The notes: generated by a model not told the origin, from the sequence alone. A stretch of DNA of 64,000 nt from Oegoconia quadripuncta (GCA_949316235.1 OX438744.1:32856778-32920777); one strand, 5' to 3'. Shown: positions 1 through 9,284, counted from the first letter of the stretch. A program made the numbers and translations.

Positions 1-354
1 ATATTCTCCCAGAAGTTCTTTAGATATTTTAAACATAAATGTCCGCAATTGACAGAATCAAATTTTTGATAGGTGTGATAATTATAAAATATATCTTTAT
101 TATTCATATAATTAGAAAATTCTACAGGAGGTTTTAAGTCCCCAAAACTATCAAAGTATTCGCAATAATTATTAAATTTTACGTAAGCTACCCAATGAGT
201 TCCCTCATTTCTATCACTGTCTAAATTAACTATACCGCACTCAATTTGTTTTGGCTTTTTCGGTAACTTATCTCTCATAAAAACACCTCGAAAGTATGGA
301 ATGTTTCGAGCATGTTGAATAATGTCTAAATTGCTTAGAGCACGTTTGGGTAGC
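1..354 (-). CDS. Adenovirus-type cysteine protease (adenain/Ulp1-like), partial, runs off left edge
   Basis: This frame reads continuously from about position 437 to the window edge and has no stop there, so the C-terminus is missing. Seen: GTHWVAY (catalytic His context), FDSFG, and NCGHLCL (nucleophile Cys context), in the order and spacing of the adenovirus maturation protease family (peptidase C5/C48-like). In Mavericks/Polintons and adintoviruses such proteases are thought to process virion proteins during maturation. Oddity: the only in-frame ATG is at 278-276, but protease-like sequence appears to extend upstream to about 354 (a segment containing YFRGVFM) without an ATG. The true start may be lost, non-ATG, or supplied otherwise. 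The open frame overlaps the end of the PLA2 gene (stop at 362). Identification is strong; the start is unsure. Confidence 0.85.
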
Positions 355-361
355 CGTTTAT

Positions 362-1090
362 TTAGTTTTTTGAAGTCGACAAAAATAAACCATTGCCTTT
401 TTTGTATGGCTTCATGTATAACCCCTTGCCTAGTGCAATGGATTCCATCATCTTATTATGTCGATTATTTTCTTCAAAATTTTTCTGGGCTGATTTATAA
501 TCACTTATAGTTTTCGCGATACCTGCTGCACCACCAGCCAATGATCCCAATGCAGATAATCCTGCAAAAATTGGTATCAACGGCAAAATCCCTCCCGTTT
601 TTGGAACTGGTACAATACGCGGTAAACGAACTTTTACATTTTTAGGTAGCAGTTTTTTAGCAGCAATGTATGCAAATTTTATAGCTGAAGCATTACTTTT
701 CGGTTTATATTTTTTTAGTTGAGAGCGTATTTTAGAAACAATTGTCTTAAAACCTTTAAATCCTGCTCCAATCTTTAACTTTGTCTTCATTACTTTACTG
801 ACCAACCAAGACGCAAGTTTTTCGCCGGTTCTTGTATTTTTTGCTTTAATTCTTTTTCTTGCCATATTTAGCAGCTCTAAATCTGCTCTATGCCGATTTT
901 GGAGGTCGGAATTATTTGAATATGCTATGTCGTGTTGCATACAAGCGTTATCCAATTCATTAATACCTTTGTCACCTCGTAATAAACGTTCTCGTAATCT
1001 TGTTCCAGGTCCACAGTAACTATATCCAGGTAAATGTAATTCAAACGGGAGATTGTTTATTGCACTGTTGAGAAGTCCTCCGCCTATCAT
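362..1090 (-). CDS. Phospholipase A2-domain virion protein (Maverick/adintovirus-like)
   Basis: A 242-residue intact frame. Residues about 20-75 carry a PLA2 signature: a calcium-loop-like YCGPGT at 25-30, then DNACMQHDIAY with the His53-Asp54 catalytic pair and paired cysteines, and a further Asp in HRADLELL at about 67-74. The middle is very basic (many K/R, residues 75-160). Residues about 164-195 form a Gly/Ala-rich hydrophobic stretch (GGILPLIPIFAGLSALGSL). The C-terminus is again basic. In parvoviruses and adintoviruses similar PLA2 domains on virion proteins act on membranes during entry; that role is inferred here. It lies 63 nt downstream of the integrase and directly before the protease on the same strand. 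The catalytic residues are present, so nothing marks it as dead. Confidence 0.88.
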   Translation of the reverse strand: MIGGGLLNSAINNLPFELHLPGYSYCGPGTRLRERLLRGDKGINELDNACMQHDIAYSNNSDLQNRHRADLELLNMARKRIKAKNTRTGEKLASWLVSKVMKTKLKIGAGFKGFKTIVSKIRSQLKKYKPKSNASAIKFAYIAAKKLLPKNVKVRLPRIVPVPKTGGILPLIPIFAGLSALGSLAGGAAGIAKTISDYKSAQKNFEENNRHNKMMESIALGKGLYMKPYKKGNGLFLSTSKN

Positions 1091-1153
1091 ATCTTTGCAG
1101 CCAATGACTGATTTGAGATATTCAGTAATTAATATAAAGAATTATTCCTTCAA

Positions 1154-2083
1154 TTACACAACTGCCTTTTCGTCAATCCAACTATTTTCGTTTTCATTAA
1201 AACCTAACCATTTAACAAACAGCTTGTTACCTTTTCTTTTTAAAACTTTTTCAACTAAATAAACATCTGAATGTTTGGTTTTTTGAAGTTCTTGTTCATA
1301 AAATGATCCTGATATAATTTGATCTCTTTGATCTTTAATTTGATAAGTGGTTGGATTCGTTTTATTTACTTTTGTAATTTTAAATATTTCAGCAGACCAA
1401 TTGGGAGTATACCCTTTTTCGAATTCGCTCTTGTGTTTACTAATCCGAACATAATCACTTTCATTAAACTTTTGATTTCTTGTTGTATGTTTTTTATACG
1501 ATTTTGTAATATTATTTAAAATAATTAACTCGTTGTTAGAAAAAACTTCATTTGGTTTACATTTTATGATCCGATGTAAAGTATCGTTATAAGAATCAAC
1601 AATAGTTGTCAAAGGTTTACCAACCCATTTATAGTTACCTGTAAGACTAAAATATTTATAAAGTTTGGTTTTCAAAGTTCTGATCACTCTTTCAATGATT
1701 GATGCTTTTTTTATAGAATACGTCGAGTAGTGATTTATTTTATAGGAAGACATTAATCTTCTAAAATCATCATTGTAAAATTCTTTCCCTAAATCTGTTT
1801 GCAAGTTACGAGGACTTCGAGCAGTTTTGGCAAGGATACCTTGAAACGATTTAGTTATTTCAGATTTGTTTTTTCTTTTTACTGGAACAGTCCAAACAAA
1901 TTTTGAGAACGTATCTATAATTACCAAAATGTAATTAAAACCCTTATTGACTTTGGTAACACCTTGCATGTCTATTAAGTCAGCTTGCCATAAATCATCT
2001 ATGCCTTTTAAAGTTACAGAACGACGAATGAAATTTTTTCTTGCTGCTCTATGAAGTTCATTAACAACCTGTAACTTACTCAT
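1154..2083 (-). CDS. Retroviral-type DDE integrase with chromodomain-like C-terminus (Maverick/Polinton-like)
   Basis: A 309-residue intact frame. The rve-fold core carries Asp35 (QADLIDM), Asp97 (LQTDLGKEFYN) and Glu131 (SIIERVIRTLK), a D,D(33)E arrangement as in integrases of Mavericks and retroelements. Around residues 200-260 is a C-terminal barrel-like region (NESDYVRISK, then NWSAEIFKI). The last about 37 residues (VYLVEKVLKRKG, KLFVKWLGF, NSWID) look like a chromodomain, which in other integrases steers insertion to chromatin marks. No N-terminal HHCC zinc finger is visible in the frame. The start codon overlaps the stop of the upstream fibre-like gene as ATGA (2080-2083), which suggests a shared transcript. 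All three catalytic acids are present. Confidence 0.93.
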   Translation of the reverse strand: MSKLQVVNELHRAARKNFIRRSVTLKGIDDLWQADLIDMQGVTKVNKGFNYILVIIDTFSKFVWTVPVKRKNKSEITKSFQGILAKTARSPRNLQTDLGKEFYNDDFRRLMSSYKINHYSTYSIKKASIIERVIRTLKTKLYKYFSLTGNYKWVGKPLTTIVDSYNDTLHRIIKCKPNEVFSNNELIILNNITKSYKKHTTRNQKFNESDYVRISKHKSEFEKGYTPNWSAEIFKITKVNKTNPTTYQIKDQRDQIISGSFYEQELQKTKHSDVYLVEKVLKRKGNKLFVKWLGFNENENSWIDEKAVV

Positions 2084-2559
2084 TGCTTGTTAACAAGTTC
2101 AAAATCAACTTCAGACTTAGTGTAATAGTTTTGTAATTGTTTCTCAACTGTTGACAATATGTCAGTTTTTAAAATATTCAGTTTAGTAGTGATATCTTCT
2201 TTGCTATAAAATTTGTCAATCACGACATCAACATACTTTTTATTCACCGCTTCATCAGCAACTGTGGGGTATTTAAGTCCTTTTAATCTTGATAAATTTA
2301 ACTCAAACTCCCCTTTCTTCGTTTTAAATAGTAGCTTCTTAAGATCTATTAGTTCCTCTTTTGTACTTAACAATTTATCAACGTAATCTTTATTTACAGC
2401 ATCATCTGCAGATGATGGAGACTTTACTCCTCTCAATCTCACAAAATGCAAATCAAAATCTCCGTTTTCTGATTTAAATAATACGACCTTAGGATCAAAA
2501 TATGATTCGGATCTCCGTAAACGTTTATGCACGTGGTGTCCAAATTTATCAATATTCAT
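2080..2559 (-). CDS. Small fibre-like repeat protein of the Maverick-like element
   Basis: The start chosen is the ATG at 2559 (MNIDKFGHHVHKRL), giving 159 residues. The frame is open further up to 2646, but that part overlaps the neighbouring gene and has a different character. Two imperfect repeats with a 50-residue period are visible: LFK..G.F.L...RL.G.K.P...D.AVNK.YVD at residues 27-61 and 77-111. The AVNKxYVD element resembles shaft or trimerisation repeats of phage and virus fibres, which is an analogy only. Residues about 112-159 are charged and heptad-like, possibly coiled coil. It ends with a 4-nt overlap with the integrase. Function is inferred as a virion attachment or structural protein. 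Confidence 0.7.
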   Translation of the reverse strand: MNIDKFGHHVHKRLRRSESYFDPKVVLFKSENGDFDLHFVRLRGVKSPSSADDAVNKDYVDKLLSTKEELIDLKKLLFKTKKGEFELNLSRLKGLKYPTVADEAVNKKYVDVVIDKFYSKEDITTKLNILKTDILSTVEKQLQNYYTKSEVDFELVNKQ

Positions 2560-2629
2560 TATTTTTAGAACCGCACTATGGAAAGAATGAAATAAAACTA
2601 ACGGAATCAATGAATTACTTGGCTTATAT

Positions 2630-3616
2630 TTAACTAATAATACCATTTTCTTTTAACTCTTCAATTATAGAGATTATTTCATTATTCACACCAGTATTAC
2701 CCGCATCACGTGAAGCCCATAATAATTTTAGTCGATATACTAATTCATTAGGATCATCCCAATAAACATAATCCACATCTTTTTTCCACTTTTTTATAGT
2801 TGGTAGACCCGCCCCTTGAATATTCAAGTTTTCATTACTTGAGGCGTCATAAGTTTTAGAAAATTTGAACAGTGGTTTTATTATTTGTGTATATTTTACA
2901 CCTTTATTACTTTTTATAGGTTTAGAAACATCATAATCTCGGTGATGAACATTTGTATCTATCAACATTGTTTTATAATTTATTTTGTCCTCTTCAGTGA
3001 TCGTGTTAATGTTAGGAGATTTTTTAAATAATAATTCCATTAAACCGTCTGTTTTCATGTAAGTACGTCCACCAACAACAAGACTATGATCATAAATATT
3101 TACCCTTGAAGTTCCCATAAAAAGTTTACCTCTTTCTCTTCTTACACCAAACGGTATATTTTCGATCGTTTCGGTAGACATTGACCAAGAATTTCCAGGA
3201 CTAACATTATTAGGTGTTCTAAAAGATGATCCACTTGTATTATATTTATCATCATCCTCGGACTCTGTTGTTTCAACTGCTATATCATTTGTACTGACGT
3301 TATCATCAGTTTCTTCGACGTAATCACTTAGTTCATCATCGTGTGAATCACCAGAGCTTAGTTTAAATTTTTTAATGGTACCTGTGTGCTTAAATTTTTT
3401 TATATTTTTTTTACCGTTTGATGCAGTGTTTATATTAGGAATGTTATTTGGCACATCTTTGATAGCTATGCGGCTGAGTGGTTCTGTTATAGGTTTTAGT
3501 ACAGACTCCATAACAATATCATTGTTTGTTTTAATATCGCGCATCTTTTTAAGTTTCTTTTTAACACACTCAGCAGATTTAATTATTTCTCTTTTTAGCT
3601 GTTGTTCGTTATCCAT
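2630..3616 (-). CDS. Uncharacterised element protein with conserved C-terminal domain (DUF8207-like)
   Basis: A 328-residue intact frame. Residues 1-35 are basic and helical with coiled-coil potential (KKKLKKMRD). Residues about 70-90 are Lys-rich, and about 88-125 are strongly acidic and Ser-rich (SEDDDKY), probably disordered. A compact domain starts at about residue 155 (FGVRRERGKLFMG), with GGRTYMKTDGLMELLFKK and a later KYTQIIKPLFKF. I associate this domain with an uncharacterised family (DUF8207, from memory) found next to PLA2 and integrase genes in arthropod and cnidarian genomes; that attribution is from recall and should be verified by profile search. It sits 70 nt downstream of the ATPase stop. 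A TATA-like stretch lies just upstream (minus strand, about 3632-3642). A structural or DNA-binding role is possible but not shown. Confidence 0.7.
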   Translation of the reverse strand: MDNEQQLKREIIKSAECVKKKLKKMRDIKTNNDIVMESVLKPITEPLSRIAIKDVPNNIPNINTASNGKKNIKKFKHTGTIKKFKLSSGDSHDDELSDYVEETDDNVSTNDIAVETTESEDDDKYNTSGSSFRTPNNVSPGNSWSMSTETIENIPFGVRRERGKLFMGTSRVNIYDHSLVVGGRTYMKTDGLMELLFKKSPNINTITEEDKINYKTMLIDTNVHHRDYDVSKPIKSNKGVKYTQIIKPLFKFSKTYDASSNENLNIQGAGLPTIKKWKKDVDYVYWDDPNELVYRLKLLWASRDAGNTGVNNEIISIIEELKENGIIS

Positions 3617-3686
3617 GTTTGTACCTTATGGTGATATAAATAATAATGAAGTGAAAATTGAAGTACCTGTGGGTCTTATTACATCG

Positions 3687-4373
3687 TTAATCTAATATTA
3701 CAAATGTGTCGAACTTCATTCTATAGCATCCTTTGTTTTTTTCACAATCTTTGTCTATGACTAAATAACTGTAACGCATATTCCATATATTTGCACACAT
3801 GTCTCGAAACTGCTTCCAACTCATATCTGTATTAACATGTTCATCATAAACATGGCGTAAGTTGATATCATCCTGCTTAAAAAGAATGATAAGGTTTGCA
3901 TTATCACGTATTAATTGTTTGGGAATTTTACTATATGTCTGATTTAAATAAAAACAATCGATATTCTTATGTCTACCCATTGCAAAGTAGTTTCGAATAT
4001 TATTCTGATTTTCACCAGCAACATCATCAAAAATCATCACCGAATCAGGAGCTGCATTTTCAGGATTAAGGACTTCCTCGTTTTCCCGATATTTTGTAAA
4101 AGATACGCTTGGGACTTTTTGAAACACTTTTTCTAAAAAAATGTACTTCGGTTGAAACAAAGTTTTAGAGTATAGGTATACATGTCGATAACGTAATCCA
4201 TTTTCATGTAAAAGCAGACCAATCATTAAGTTTGTTTTGCCACAGTTAGAAGGACCAGAAATAATACACCGTATCGTATCCGGTAAGAGGCTTCCATGTC
4301 GAGGATTCTTCTTAACGGTATCAGAATAAATTTTCTCTACATTCAGGGATCTGGACTGTTTAATAAATTTCAT
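3687..4373 (-). CDS. FtsK/HerA-type genome-packaging ATPase (A32-like)
   Basis: A 228-residue intact frame. Walker A is GPSNCGKT at residues 40-47. Walker B is VMIFDD, with the acidic pair at 116-117. A downstream NQTYSKIPKQLIRDNANL segment fits the sensor/arginine-finger region of the A32-like packaging ATPases of Mavericks, adintoviruses and large DNA viruses. These enzymes pump the genome into the capsid. It is the first gene of the visible block, with a TATA-like sequence on the same strand about 58-67 nt upstream of the start. Length is about normal for the family and the motifs are intact. Confidence 0.92.
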   Translation of the reverse strand: MKFIKQSRSLNVEKIYSDTVKKNPRHGSLLPDTIRCIISGPSNCGKTNLMIGLLLHENGLRYRHVYLYSKTLFQPKYIFLEKVFQKVPSVSFTKYRENEEVLNPENAAPDSVMIFDDVAGENQNNIRNYFAMGRHKNIDCFYLNQTYSKIPKQLIRDNANLIILFKQDDINLRHVYDEHVNTDMSWKQFRDMCANIWNMRYSYLVIDKDCEKNKGCYRMKFDTFVILD

Positions 4374-4430
4374 ATCTATTTACTGATCATAACTTATTTG
4401 CTGAATGGAGAAATCACATCCCGCAATTAG

Positions 4431-4440
4431 TTTATATAGT
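4431..4440 (-). promoter_or_regulatory. TATA-like element upstream of the packaging ATPase
   Basis: The minus strand reads ACTATATAAA, ending about 58 nt before the ATPase ATG at 4373. Its position fits a core promoter for the minus-strand gene block. No experimental support; AT-rich surroundings make chance matches likely. Confidence 0.35.
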
Positions 4441-4985
4441 TTGAACGACAGCGTTGAAACAAACCAGTCAGCTGATTTGAATATAGAAAACTACAGGCGC
4501 TCTGTAATTAAATTAAGTCTATTCATTCGTGGTTAACACTACGTTGGATTACGTATATTTGAAATATCTCTAATCACAAATAAATGGTGGCATATATTAT
4601 TGGGCAGGCTGACACACCTTAGCGAGGACGAGACATCGTCCGAACTACAGGTGGGACAGCGTGCCCAATAATACCCTACTGTCATTGCGTAAGTTCCTCA
4701 ATGAGTATGACTGCGGCTTGAGATTTCAAACAGTTTAACATATTTTGTCGGCGGCTACCATGACGTAGCCAATGAAAAGAGATAGAAGCTTAAATCTGCT
4801 GTTCATGCTTGATTTGAGTAAGACAGATGAGAATATGTTATGTCATAACACAACATCTTTTTATAAGATGGTTTTCAAATAAGAAAAAATTAAACTACCT
4901 ATGCCAATAATACCTTCTATTTCACTTACCTAATATGCTCCTTTTGTTTCCTTACACGGGGCTCCAGTTTTCTTCATACAAACGT
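4441..4985. other. Gene-free flank of the Maverick-like block, with one hairpin
   Basis: No open frame of note. At about 4592-4675 a stem forms between TATTATTGGGCA and TGCCCAATAATA, enclosing a smaller palindrome (GACGAGACATCGTC). The right terminal inverted repeat of the element could lie in this interval, but its partner is outside the window, so it cannot be recognised here. Confidence 0.4.
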
Positions 4986-5017
4986 ATGCCCCTAGCGGGA
5001 TTCGAACCCTATACATG

Positions 5018-5308
5018 CATGCATGTGGCAGAGATGAGAATGCTAAGATGGATGTGTGGTGTGACTAGAATTACCTTCTATATTTTATTTTGGAAAATAA
5101 CCCCCACGTACGACCACCCTGTGGAGCGGACTTCCTGCAGCGGTATTCCCGAACGAGTACGACATTGGAACCTTCAAGAAACGAGCCTACAACTTCCTCA
5201 AAGGCCGGCAACGTATCTGTGACCCTTTTGGTGTTGCGTGTGTCCATGGGCGGCGGTGATTGCTTTCCATCAGTGATCCCCATGCTCGCTTATATAAAAA
5301 AAAAAAAT
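5018..5308 (+). mobile_element. Two abutting LINE 3' fragments
   Basis: Positions 5018-5073 encode HVAEMRMLRWMCGVTRI, a motif of a LINE reverse-transcriptase C-terminal region (same family as 31617-32050). From about 5106 a second LINE 3' end begins ([16 protein letters not shown] frame in other copies) and ends in a poly-A at 5296-5308. It is related to the copies at 15575, 50586 and 55990. The stretch just before, 4981-5010, is a SINE A tRNA-head remnant. Confidence 0.65.
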
Positions 5309-5469
5309 TATAGATATGTCATCATTACCCGACGCGGTCAAAACCGATGCAATGAAGACGCTAAAATATAAAGACCTCTGACTGCAGGAAAATCAATGTT
5401 TACGATACGATATTGTTTGAAAAAAAAACACCTATTTTTATTTATTATTAATCGATAAATAGGATATTT

Positions 5470-5850
5470 ATTGACACATAACAGGACCTATGAAAGATAG
5501 AATCGGGAATAGTATAATTAGGGAGTTAAGCAATATGAAAGAAGACGTAGTGACAAAGATTGAAAAAGGTATGCTGAGATAGTTTGTACATGTGGAGAGG
5601 ATGAATGAAAGAAGACTAACGAAAGAGATATACGATGCAAATGTGGATGGTAGTGTTGATAGGGGAATACCACGGCGAACGTACCATGATCAAATCGGGG
5701 ACGTCTTAAAGAAAGGCCAAGTCAAGAGTATCCTAAACTGACGAGCATGTATGAACAATCTTATGAAGCAAAAGAGGTGTGTCAGGATCGTAGCAAGTGG
5801 AAGTCTGTGGTCTCAGCCTACCCCTACGGAAAGCAGGTGTGACTGTTTAT
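5470..5850 (+). mobile_element. Decayed LINE C-terminal coding fragment (family D)
   Basis: Broken frames read KDRIGNSIIRELSNMKED, then [17 protein letters not shown], then [18 protein letters not shown], then a W/S-rich end. This is the typical end of a LINE ORF2 protein. In-frame stops are present. The same family occurs at 14883-15098, 33843-34022 and 62270-63440. Confidence 0.75.
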
Positions 5851-6920
5851 GGCTTGCAGACCTCCAATTTCATTTTCTATTATTTTTGTTTATTTTCCTA
5901 TTTGATTTATTTAATTAGTACGTCGATGGAACTTTACAGTTGGTTACCAGAACACTGGAAGAAGACTTGGTTAAGATTATTTTTCACCGAAATTCGACAG
6001 GGCGAGTTACCTCGATAGGCAGTCATCCGTTACGGACACGGGTTTGACGTCCGAAGCTGTTGCTCTGAATTATTTACTACCCCTAACCTCCCCCCTCATT
6101 CCACCAGCGCCCCCCTAATTGCCCTGTAATTTGTATTTTGAGGGTTTCTCCTCGAATTAATAATTAATTCCCCTGATTCAGGGTAATAATGGTGTTTGAG
6201 TATAGGTTATTAATTTTGATACAGTACGAGATAAGGTTGATGGAACGTGATAATAAATAGGGTAAAGTGTCGAGATTTATCACAAGTCTAAGGTAGAAAG
6301 TGGTAATGATAAATGTACTCATAAATTTCTATTTTGATGATTTATTTAAAAACAGTAACAAATAAATGTAATTTAACTATAAACTGGAACAAATGTAAAT
6401 AAATGGGACCGCGATGCAAGGTACCCAAAACACTGGCAGCGTTTTCTGGCTGGATAGAGATACTTAAGCGTTGAGCGAGGAAACAACCAGCTCTCGGGTC
6501 ACCAGTGACATCGACTAAGCGCTTTGAAATATTAAAGAAAAATTGAAGAGCGCCCCGCCCCCAAGGAGCTAAGGTTTCGACTCCGAAAGCAAGGAAAAGG
6601 TATTCGGAGCGGATGTCTCTATATTTATTAATTTTGATTTTTTCGCTGTCTCGGCGGCTGCACTGGGCCTCCTTGAGGTTCCTCGGTTCAAATTTCTATT
6701 TTATATCGAAATGTCAGGTAGTAACCGTATGAAATGACAAACATTGATAAGAGAATTATAAGATTAACATGTATTATTCAACAGGGAAAACTTTTTTTGC
6801 CTTCATTTCATGGAGAGAGAAAAAAACTAAATGTGTTAAATTTGTCAGGAGGATATAATAATAAAAAATGTCACTCTAGACCTTGTTGATTCCACTGTAT
6901 TTTTGGGCATTACTTTTGGA
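5851..6920. other. No gene; low-information AT-rich sequence with degraded repeats
   Basis: I see no credible coding sequence. The GC-richer piece at about 6540-6680 and the piece at 6400-6500 look like old repeat remnants that I cannot place. Confidence 0.4.
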
Positions 6921-6924
6921 CGCC

Positions 6925-7115
6925 AAATTACAATGGGGTCCTCATATCCATAAATTGGCGAAGAAGCTCAAAACAAAATGACAAATATCGGACGTAAATA
7001 CTGCTAGATTACTATATTTTAGTTATTTCCATAACCTGATGTCTTGCGGTATCTTGCTGTGGGGAAATGCCGCCGATGTAAATACAATATCTTCTGCTGT
7101 GATGATCTTACATAC
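6925..7115 (+). mobile_element. LINE reverse-transcriptase fragment (CR1/Jockey-like, family I)
   Basis: The frame reads LQWGPHIHKLAKKLKTK, then a stop, then LMSCGILLWGNAADVNTI. This is the thumb-region signature before the C-terminus of CR1/Jockey-type LINE proteins. Other fragments of the family lie at 11945, 26395, 41735, 53220 and 56715. Confidence 0.7.
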
Positions 7116-7437
7116 ACAGTGAATTAGATATGATAAGTAGTTTTAAGTGTATTATGCTAAACACATTACTCATCTGAACGTCGCAGTTGGATAACTGATA
7201 TAAATTCGTGCATTCGACCACTACACCGCAAGCCCGAGACGCTAAGTTAGCAAATTCCTATTGATAACGCATCCAACGCCCGGCTCCATGGCGCGCTGCG
7301 ACATTCATTCTCTATTTTTAGCTCTTAGGTGCACTACTGTTTTATTATTTTGTGTACTTAATTCACAATAAATTAGGTTCACATGGATTCTTAAAAGTCT
7401 TTTCTCTTCCTATATCCTGCGAAACCGTAATTCGCAC

Positions 7438-7725
7438 CTAGCACAATTTGCAACGACTTTTGCCCATCATAAAGGCAAATTTATTTAAAGGGGCATATCC
7501 GGAACGATGTCTTAAAGCGCTAATAATAGTGAGGCTTCCCATTCTGCTTTTTTCAAACCTGGGAAGTGCAGGCTGTATCGTCCAGTACCAGATTCCTTTC
7601 TTTATTTTAAATAGGATTTCTGAATAAAAGTCTTTAAATAGTAAAGGAAAAATACGCAATTTTTGTGGTGTAACTTCGTATAATTTTAAAGTTCCTGATT
7701 TTTTGTAGAAGGATAGAGTACCCAT
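7438..7725 (-). pseudogene. LINE C-terminal fragment
   Basis: A 95-residue frame ending RSGYAPLNKFAFMMGKSRC. The RSGyxPLNxFaflM pattern matches the LINE C-terminal region also present at 35236-35590 (SGHIPLNSFGYLMRKV). The N-terminal half is unrecognised. Probably a 5'-truncated, dead copy. Confidence 0.5.
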
Positions 7726-8185
7726 GAGTAATCAAATAAAAATGTTTTTAAATAATTATGTAGCTTGCTTTAGGTATAGTATAAGTATTTAGTTACAAAA
7801 CTATTAAATTAAAGTTACCACTGTGAACTTCATTGCGTTGTAGAATAGGCTAGGATGTCCATAAACAAATTTCTAAAAAAATAATCAATTGTAACTTTAT
7901 ATTTTCTAGAAATAGTTTATTGAGTCGTGATATTTGCCCTCGGTGAAATTTTTCATAAATGTAAAGCAGTTGTTGGTCGATTGTTTTGAAAATAGTTCCA
8001 GGGGTTTTAAATACATTCTCCGAGGCAATCAAATTCACAGTGCTAATTTTAATCATATAGTTCAAGTTTTATTACTAAATATCTATATTATATCTAAAGA
8101 AAGCTACCAATTAGTTAGAATTTTTTTATTCTATCACTGACAGGTACTCTATCCATGTGCAAAAAAATTACGACCTTTAAAATTA
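7726..8185. other. No gene; AT-rich sequence
   Basis: Short frames on both strands overlap each other and have no recognisable composition or motif. Nothing supported. Confidence 0.4.
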
Positions 8186-8430
8186 TTGGTTGGTGGTAGG
8201 GCATATTAAATGTCCGCCTGGCTTACCACCATCTTATCTAAATCTGCCGCCAAACAGCAATGTTAATAGCATTGTTGTGTTCCGGTTGTCAGAGATAAGA
8301 TAGCCAGTCCCCCAAATGTGTTGGGGTTTCCGGGTCAGTACGCTTCAACCTTCGGCCTCATCTTCACTTAACATCAGGTGTGATTGAGGTCAAGTGCTAA
8401 CCCGTTGTGGATAAAAAAGAAAAAAAAAAT
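8186..8430 (+). mobile_element. SINE E, 5'-truncated
   Basis: Begins inside the body of the element (TTGGTTGGTGGTAGGGCA), lacks the tRNA-like head and ends in an A-rich tail after AACCCGTTGTGGATAAAA. Compare full copies at 18730, 20041 and 40743. Confidence 0.85.
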
Positions 8431-8924
8431 ATAGGAAGTTAAAAGCTTATCCTCATTGGACTAAAATCTAATTACTTTCAAACCGACCAAAATGTCTAAA
8501 AGCCGTTTCACAAAATATGTTGGCCGCTAAAAAGCCACAGACAGACACAAGCTTCAAACGTATAACACTCCTCAGACCTCTGCGTCGGAAAAAAAGCTAC
8601 GAACTGATAATAGTGAAGTAATTTGTCAGTCGCAGGTCTCAATGTCGCTGTCTATCGACGTTGCGTGCCTGAGGGCAGTTACTGAGCAAGTCCAATTCAT
8701 TTGTTTGCCCCTGACTCCTGAAGTGCTCCAGATAGGCAAGAGTTTGATTTAGGTTGAAGGTTATCTGAACCTTAAATTGGAAGGCAAATGGGTTTTTCTC
8801 GGAGTGCCATTTCCAGTTCTGTTTTTGGCAGCGGTCAGGTATTGTCAGGAAGGGTTAGGCGGATGCGGCTTTGCTCGTGTGAATCTCTTAAAATGTGATT
8901 ACAATTATTACAATATATGTATAA

Positions 8925-9235
8925 GCATGGAACCTACCCATCTTTACCCGTGGGTGTCGTAAAATGAGAGTATCCACCAAATATGCCGTTTCAAAGGCGA
9001 TGGGTTCACCACCTCTCACGTGTGCATTTCTGTATATTTCGAAAGATGAACCGTGGATGTTTTTTCATGCACTAAACTTTAAATGTAGGGAACACCCAAA
9101 AGCTAATGTTTGGGATATCTCTGACCACCTAATTCGGGAAAGAAATCGTGGCATGTGTGCATATATGCAATTATGTGAGGGAGGGAAAACTTGCATATTT
9201 AATTGTTTTCTTGTTTGCTGGGTTTTATTAGCTTG
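8925..9235 (+). repeat. Dispersed repeat J
   Basis: Shares a block around CGTTTCAACGGCGATGGGCT / ACGTGTGCATTTCTGTATAT / GAACCGTGGATGTT with copies at 21055, 27845, 45905 and 51408. The 92-residue frame here is an accident of this non-coding repeat, since the other copies are not open. Confidence 0.65.
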
Positions 9236-9284
9236 TACTTGATGGCAATTCTTATCATCACCATATCTGCCACAGGTCGTTAAC

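Noticed and set aside
362..510. Short plus-strand frames across the virus-like block (for example 322-510, 1053-1262, 3375-3695)
   Set aside because: They are shadows of the well-supported minus-strand genes.
2560..2646. Longer start (2646) for the fibre-like protein
   Set aside because: The extra N-terminal residues overlap the end of the neighbouring gene and are hydrophobic and unlike the rest; the ATG at 2559 gives a normal 70-nt spacing.
8964..9242. A 92-residue plus-strand protein
   Set aside because: It is repeat J, whose other copies (21055, 45905, 51408) are not open in this frame.
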